A DNA stretch of 10,898 nt from positions 1 through 10,898 of the forward strand of contig JALNZQ010000071.1 in assembly GCA_023229165.1 (NCBI GenBank). The letters are read 5' to 3'. Positions 7,203-10,898 of this stretch are shown piece by piece (within the stretch, counting starts at the first letter, position 1; each line of letters begins with the position of its first letter). Source of the DNA: Methanothrix sp. (GTDB taxonomy: Archaea > Halobacteriota > Methanosarcinia > Methanotrichales > Methanotrichaceae). Both the position numbers and the translations under genes were made by a program. The notes beneath the pieces are model-generated. The model searched no databases. It was given only the letters and a program-made list of their open reading frames with translations, and had not been told where the DNA came from.

Positions 7203-8912
7203 CCTGTCCGACTCGGATGGGCAGCCGTCCATGCTTCCGGCTATCGCCACCGCATCCGCTATATAAACTCCTTCCAGAAGTGGAGTCAAGGTCTGGAATG
7301 TAGCGTAGAATGGCCCTCTTACCTTTACACGGTATGGCTTATCGCCTCCATCGCTGATCACATACATTCCCATCTCGCCTCTGGGATCCTCGACCCGATA
7401 GTAAGCCTCGCCCGCCGGAATCTTCTTGGGGATCTTGACGTCCGTCTTGATAGGCCCAGAGGGAATCTTGTCCAGGCATTGCTCGATGATGCGAATGCTC
7501 TGCAATATCTCTCTCAGCGTGACGTCGATCCTGTCCGCGGAATCTCCTCTGGTTCCAGTTACGATATCGAAGTCCAGTTCTGGATAAACCAGTATGGGAT
7601 CCTCTCTTCGCATATCGTAGGCTACGCCCGCAGCCCTCAGCACTCGTCCTGCGCATCCCATGCGCTTGGCAGTCTCGGCCGAGATGGAGCCAATATTTTC
7701 CATTCTGGCATGGTAAATCGGATCTTGCGCAAACAGCTCAATGAACTCCTCAATTCTAGACTTCATATAGGGCAAGTCCTTTCGGCATTGCTCGGCGAAG
7801 CCTTCCGGAAGGTCGTTACGAACGCCCCCAAAGCGCACAAAGGTGTGAGTCAGTCTGGCACCTGTAACGCTCTCAATCAAGGAGATGATCTTCTCTCTGT
7901 CCATGATCATGTACTGCCATGGTGCAAAGCCGACGCCTGCGATCAAAGTCAGGAACTCGCCTGTTCCTATCAAGTGGCTCTGAATTCTTGAGAGCTCTTC
8001 TAAGATGACGCGGATGTATTGCGCCCTCAGAGGGACCTCCAGTCCCAAAATCTTCTCCACTGCACCGCAGTAGCACTCGTTGTTGGAGAGACTTGCCACG
8101 TAGCACATCCTATCTGTATAGGTTATGCCCTGTAGCCAGGTTCTGTTCTCCATTATCTTCTCGATGCCCTTATGGATATATCCAATATCGAGGAAGGCCT
8201 TCTTTACCCTCTCGCCTTCCACGAGGATATCCAGCAGGAAGGGGCCCGGAACCATGGCATGTTGCGGCCCAAGATGCATGATCATCTCTGAGTCGGACTT
8301 GATCTCTCTCTCTTCCCGCTCTCGAAAAGATGGATATTTTGGCCTCTGTGTCACCACAGTCCCGGCTTCAATCTCTGCAGGCGTGGGAGGAAAGTGATAT
8401 TCTGTATAGCCCTCTGTAGTGGTTATCGCTACAGCTCTCTCTCCTGTGGTCAGATCCGGATAGCCCTTAAAATCCTTTCTCCAGGGCCAGGCCCCCATTA
8501 GCCCATCAGATAAAAGCAAAGGATACAGCTCGGGATGGCCCTCGAAATTGATGCCGAGCATCTCCCAGATCTCTCGCTCATACCAGTTGGCATTCCAGTA
8601 CAGGCCTGTCAAGGATTTGACAGATGGATTTTCTCGAGGCGTTTTAACCTTTAACATGGCCACAACCTGATGCGCTCCATGGCTGGCCATGATGGCTACT
8701 ACCTCCATCTCCTTCCTGGCTATCCAGTCTACGCCTGCTGAACCGGAGTAGTGATCAAAATTGAGCTTGGAACTCAGGTGTTTGCAGACGTCCAAAATCT
8801 TATTGGAGTCGATTGTGGCCCATAGCCTCCGGTCCGATTCCACCCTGGAGTCTAGGACTGCTCCAGGAAATGCGGACTGGATGGAACTTAAGACCTCGCT
8901 TGCGTTAGTCAA
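7200..8912 (-). CDS. fpoCD: Fused Fpo subunits C and D (NuoCD-like)
   Basis: One uninterrupted frame of 570 residues joins two peripheral-arm subunits that are separate genes in Methanosarcina as I remember that operon. Residues 1-155 are FpoC/NuoC, with the family motif NANWYEREIWEMLGINFEGH at 107-126 followed by RKDFKGYP. Residues about 156-207 are a charged linker. Residues 208-570 are FpoD/NuoD, from MHLGPQH through GYIHKGIEK, YIRVILEELSRIQSHL, RFGGVRNDLPEGF and VEDPRGEMGMYVISDGGDKP to the C-terminal GSMDGCPSESDR. In FpoD the loop that carries a quinone-contacting histidine in complex I (HPSTHG) reads HAMVPG (218-223), whereas the tyrosine facing the acceptor (Y271) is kept. This pattern fits methanophenazine as acceptor. 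The start is TTG at 8912-8910, with AAGGAGGG about 8 bases upstream. No convincing internal ribosome binding site precedes M210, so a true fusion is preferred. Confidence 0.95.
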   Translation of the reverse strand: MTNASEVLSSIQSAFPGAVLDSRVESDRRLWATIDSNKILDVCKHLSSKLNFDHYSGSAGVDWIARKEMEVVAIMASHGAHQVVAMLKVKTPRENPSVKSLTGLYWNANWYEREIWEMLGINFEGHPELYPLLLSDGLMGAWPWRKDFKGYPDLTTGERAVAITTTEGYTEYHFPPTPAEIEAGTVVTQRPKYPSFREREEREIKSDSEMIMHLGPQHAMVPGPFLLDILVEGERVKKAFLDIGYIHKGIEKIMENRTWLQGITYTDRMCYVASLSNNECYCGAVEKILGLEVPLRAQYIRVILEELSRIQSHLIGTGEFLTLIAGVGFAPWQYMIMDREKIISLIESVTGARLTHTFVRFGGVRNDLPEGFAEQCRKDLPYMKSRIEEFIELFAQDPIYHARMENIGSISAETAKRMGCAGRVLRAAGVAYDMRREDPILVYPELDFDIVTGTRGDSADRIDVTLREILQSIRIIEQCLDKIPSGPIKTDVKIPKKIPAGEAYYRVEDPRGEMGMYVISDGGDKPYRVKVRGPFYATFQTLTPLLEGVYIADAVAIAGSMDGCPSESDR

Positions 8913-8920
8913 GAAAAGAT

Positions 8921-8928
8921 CCCTCCTT
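8921..8928 (-). promoter_or_regulatory. Ribosome binding site for the TTG start of fpoCD
   Basis: The minus strand reads AAGGAGGG and ends 8 bases before the TTG at 8912. Its first bases are shared with the TAA stop of fpoB (8929-8927), tying translation of the two genes together. Confidence 0.8.
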
Positions 8929-9499
8929 AGTAGTCTCGCTTGTCCTTGCGCTGTTTGATCTTTTCCTGGAGATTGATGAGGCCCTCTAGGAACTGCTCGG
9001 GCCGGGGCGGACAGCCTGGGATGAAGACATCAATGGGGAAATGATCTCCAGTATTCTGGACGATATTATAGGAATCATAGAATGGTCCACCCGAGATGGC
9101 ACACTCGCCGATGGCGATACACCACTTGGGCTCAGGCATCTGCTCCCAGAGATTCTTAAAGACAGGTAGGTACTTTCTGGTCAGATAGCCAGAGATGATC
9201 ATCACATCGGTTTGACGCGGTGTGTTTCTCGGGATGCACCCAAACCTGTCGCTGTCATAGGGCGCAGCTCCGAAAACGAACATCTCCACACCACAGCACC
9301 CCATGGGCTGCATTAAAAAGTATACCGAATTTTTTCTTCCCCAGTTGAAGATATTCTTAATGGGTCCCATCTCGATTATTTGATGGATCTTCTCCGTAGT
9401 TGTGAACCAGACCTCAGCCACAGGTCGGCCGAATATGGTCCACTTCTCAATCTCCTCATCGATTGCTACGGGCACGGGTATGACATCGCTTATACCCAA
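8927..9499 (-). CDS. fpoB: Fpo subunit B (NuoB-like, cluster N2 subunit)
   Basis: Peripheral-arm subunit that holds the terminal [4Fe-4S] cluster (N2), which hands electrons to the membrane acceptor. It is 190 residues long. The four cluster ligands of the NuoB family are visible: the adjacent pair C68-C69 in QPMGCCGVEMFVF, C133 in IAIGECAISGGPFYDSY, and C163 in FIPGCPPRPEQFLEGL. The arginine-containing RNTPRQTDVMIISGYLTRKYLP block is also typical of this family. The start is TTG at 9499-9497, inside the end of fpoA (10-base overlap), with AAGGAGG 7 bases upstream. The next alternative start, a GTG at residue 9, lacks such a site. The last residues, KQRKDKRDY, are basic and polar. Neighbours are fpoA upstream and fpoCD downstream, the canonical order. 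Confidence 0.97.
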   Translation of the reverse strand: MGISDVIPVPVAIDEEIEKWTIFGRPVAEVWFTTTEKIHQIIEMGPIKNIFNWGRKNSVYFLMQPMGCCGVEMFVFGAAPYDSDRFGCIPRNTPRQTDVMIISGYLTRKYLPVFKNLWEQMPEPKWCIAIGECAISGGPFYDSYNIVQNTGDHFPIDVFIPGCPPRPEQFLEGLINLQEKIKQRKDKRDY

Positions 9500-9894
9500 C
9501 GCAAAGCCTCCTTCTTGATAGCATAGATAAGTCCTACCAGCAGTACAATGATGAATAGGAGCATCTCGAAGACGGCGTAGTTCATGAATCCGAAGAGCAT
9601 GAACTGCTGCATTGCTTTATTCGCGTAGACATAGATCCAGGGATATAAGAATAAAACCTCAACATCGAATATAACAAAAACGATTGCGAAAAGGTAGTAT
9701 TGAACGCTAAACTGGATCTTGGCGTCGCGGATAGGCTTCAGCCCACCTTCGTATGTCGATAGCTTTTGGCGCTTTGGCCTATTGGGCGCTATTATCTTAA
9801 TAGCAGCCAAAGCAGCAATGGGCACTATAGCTCCCATTATCAAGAATATAATAAGTGGTATATAATTAACCACTGCCATCGGTTCGCCGGCCAT
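9490..9894 (-). CDS. fpoA: Fpo subunit A (NuoA/ND3-like)
   Basis: First gene of the operon; a small membrane subunit at the junction of the membrane and peripheral arms. It has 134 residues with three membrane segments, about 12-33, 66-88 and 104-125. The family signature is clear: KLSTYEGGLKPIRDAKIQFS (residues 44-63) in the loop, then YYLFAIVFVIFDVEVLFLYPW (66-86) with D77 and E79 in the second helix. The loop has Gly where many family members have Cys in the YECG motif; E. coli NuoA, as I recall it, also lacks that Cys, so this is not a defect. ATG at 9894-9892 with GGAGGG at 9906-9901, six bases upstream; the second Met (residue 6) has no such site. The 3' end overlaps fpoB by ten bases. 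Confidence 0.96.
   Translation of the reverse strand: MAGEPMAVVNYIPLIIFLIMGAIVPIAALAAIKIIAPNRPKRQKLSTYEGGLKPIRDAKIQFSVQYYLFAIVFVIFDVEVLFLYPWIYVYANKAMQQFMLFGFMNYAVFEMLLFIIVLLVGLIYAIKKEALRWV
9507..9513 (-). promoter_or_regulatory. Ribosome binding site for the TTG start of fpoB
   Basis: The minus strand reads AAGGAGG, 7 bases before the TTG at 9499 and inside the fpoA coding sequence. It supports a TTG start for fpoB in place of the GTG eight codons later. Confidence 0.8.
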
Positions 9895-9930
9895 TGTTTA
9901 CCCTCCGTAAAAGCTAAACATAAGGCCTGG

Positions 9931-9938
9931 TATAAAAG
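9931..9938 (-). promoter_or_regulatory. Probable archaeal TATA box of the fpo operon
   Basis: On the minus strand this reads CTTTTATA, close to the archaeal box A. Transcription starting about 26 bases downstream would begin near 9909, leaving a short leader that just includes the GGAGGG at 9906-9901 and the fpoA ATG at 9894. A short inverted repeat, CATAA at 9919-9923 and TTATG at 9941-9945, is centred on it. This is assigned by position and composition only. Confidence 0.5.
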
Positions 9939-10015
9939 GTTTATGAGAAAAAATTTCGCGTTGCATAAGTTCAATCACAATTTTCGGGGACTATCAGAAG
10001 AATATTATCATTATT

Positions 10016-10023
10016 AAGGTGAT
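10016..10023 (+). promoter_or_regulatory. Ribosome binding site of the deoxyhypusine synthase gene
   Basis: AAGGTGAT matches the complement of the archaeal 16S rRNA 3' end. It ends three bases before the ATG at 10027, which supports that start over the later ATG at codon 13. Confidence 0.7.
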
Positions 10024-10026
10024 TAA

Positions 10027-10898
10027 ATGGATGTGGTGCACCAACTGGAGATAACGCCTGGGATGAGCGTAAATGCCCTGGTAGAGAGAATGAGCCACTG
10101 CGGCTTTGGAGCTCGAAGACTGTCGGAAGCTGTGGCTATTTATGAAAAAATGCTTTCTGGAGATTTCACCAAATTCTTGACCCTCTCCGGCGCGATGGTT
10201 CCGGCGGGCATGAGAAATGTCGTCTCCGATCTGATCAGAAAAGGCCATGTGGATGTGCTGGTGATCACGGGAGCAAACCTTGTCCATGACATAATCGAGT
10301 CCTTCGGCTGCCACTGTCTGGGCACGGCGGAGTCGGATGATGTCGCACTGCGGGCGGAAGGAAAAAGCCGCATTTATGATATATTCCTTAGAGACGAGGA
10401 CTTTGCCGCATTCGAGGAGCTGATGCAAAGAATCATGCCCGATAGAGATGAGAAACTTTCCGGAAGAGAGCTGATGAGCATTTTAGGCAGCCAAATTAAT
10501 GACGAGAGATCCATCCTGCGCTCGGCCTACGAGATGGATGTGCCTGTCTTCTGCCCGGCGCTTCCCGACTCTATGATCGGCCTGCAGGCCTGGATGTTCA
10601 GCCAGACAAAAAAGCTTACAGTAGATGCTTTTGCCGATATTAAGGAGATTGTGGACATCTGCTATAGAAGCGAGAGATCGGGAATAGTAATAGTCGGCGG
10701 GGGCGTTCCAAAGAACTTCGCCCTGCAGTCCATGCTCGTCACCCCAAATAGCTTCGACCTCGCGATCCAGCTTACTACGGACACGCCTGAGAACGGGGGT
10801 CTATCCGGTGCCACCCTATCTGAGGCAGTTTCTTGGGGGAAGATATCCGAAAACGCGAAATTCGTCACGGTTTACGGGGATGCAACTATTACCTTGCC
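10027..10898 (+). CDS. dys: Deoxyhypusine synthase, partial at its 3' end
   Basis: Transfers the aminobutyl group of spermidine (NAD-dependent) to one lysine of archaeal translation factor aIF5A, the first step of hypusine formation; a cytoplasmic enzyme. The frame runs from ATG at 10027 to the right window edge: 290 codons plus two bases of a protein usually a little over 300 residues, so only a short C-terminal part is missing. Recognisable blocks are LTLSGAMVPAGMRNVVSDLI (51-70), LVITGANLVHDIIE (78-91), IVIVGGGVPKNFALQ (220-234), and DTPENGGLSGATLSEAVSWGKI (252-273). The last contains the catalytic lysine, K272, in SWGK, equivalent to human Lys329. The NAD-binding GGG is intact. It is transcribed away from the fpo operon. 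Archaeal deoxyhypusine synthase-like paralogues exist, but the intact active-site lysine favours an active enzyme. Confidence 0.93.
   Translation, partial: MDVVHQLEITPGMSVNALVERMSHCGFGARRLSEAVAIYEKMLSGDFTKFLTLSGAMVPAGMRNVVSDLIRKGHVDVLVITGANLVHDIIESFGCHCLGTAESDDVALRAEGKSRIYDIFLRDEDFAAFEELMQRIMPDRDEKLSGRELMSILGSQINDERSILRSAYEMDVPVFCPALPDSMIGLQAWMFSQTKKLTVDAFADIKEIVDICYRSERSGIVIVGGGVPKNFALQSMLVTPNSFDLAIQLTTDTPENGGLSGATLSEAVSWGKISENAKFVTVYGDATITL

Larger units (their letters stand above)
9895..10026. other. Divergent intergenic region between fpoA and the deoxyhypusine synthase gene
   Basis: This AT-rich stretch of 132 bases is the only non-coding region of the window. It must carry the promoters of both the fpo operon and the divergent gene. 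I see the TATA-like element at 9931-9938 for the minus strand and no equally good box for the plus strand. CATAAG occurs at 9919-9924 and 9964-9969, and its partial complement TTATG at 9941-9945. No structured RNA or terminator is apparent. Confidence 0.7.

Noticed and set aside
6978..7991. A 337-codon open frame on the plus strand
   Set aside because: It lies wholly antisense to fpoH and fpoCD, whose protein families are unmistakable. Its translation has no recognisable domain, so it is a chance antisense frame.
9994..10428. A 144-codon minus-strand frame upstream of fpoA
   Set aside because: It is antisense to the start of deoxyhypusine synthase, which has a ribosome binding site and clear family motifs; the minus-strand product matches nothing I know.

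Overview
The window carries most of a methanogen-type F420H2:methanophenazine oxidoreductase (Fpo) operon, the archaeal relative of respiratory complex I. It lies almost entirely on the minus strand and starts near the right-hand end. A divergent plus-strand gene for deoxyhypusine synthase begins 132 bases upstream of the operon. Deoxyhypusine synthase occurs in archaea and eukaryotes. Together with the Fpo-type FpoD/FpoB sequences, the split NuoJ homologue and the GGAGG/GGTGAT ribosome binding sites, it points to a euryarchaeal methanogen of the Methanosarcinales. A Methanothrix (Methanosaeta)-like organism is my best guess, based on the lysine-rich FpoI tail; this is inference, since no database could be searched.

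Layout in transcription order (right to left): fpoA (9894-9490), fpoB (9499-8927), a fused fpoC-fpoD (8912-7200), fpoH (7187-6135), fpoI (6122-5508), fpoJ split into an N-terminal gene (5508-5080) and a C-terminal gene (5093-4830), fpoK (4791-4489), fpoL (4485-2449), fpoM (2452-950) and the first 316 codons of fpoN (948-1, cut by the window edge). Genes overlap or are separated by at most about 40 bases, and each examined start has a Shine-Dalgarno sequence, so this reads as one transcript. On the plus strand, 10027-10898 holds the first 290 codons of deoxyhypusine synthase. The only real intergenic stretch is 9895-10026, which holds a TATA-like element for the fpo operon. No tRNA, rRNA, IS element, CRISPR array or phage feature was seen.

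How it works together: FpoB, C, D and I form the cytoplasmic connecting arm with three [4Fe-4S] clusters. FpoA, H, J and K form the proximal membrane part and FpoL, M and N the antiporter-like proton-pumping arm. Electrons pass to methanophenazine in the membrane. No electron-input module is present in the visible part: neither NuoEFG nor an F420-oxidising FpoF lies between fpoA and the divergent gene. The operon is a known type; I see no wholly new system. The points worth a second look are the FpoC-FpoD fusion, the Lys/Ala-rich tail on FpoI, an acidic Ala/Glu/Gly repeat insert in FpoL, three consecutive TTG starts, and the split fpoJ with an extra N-terminal membrane segment.
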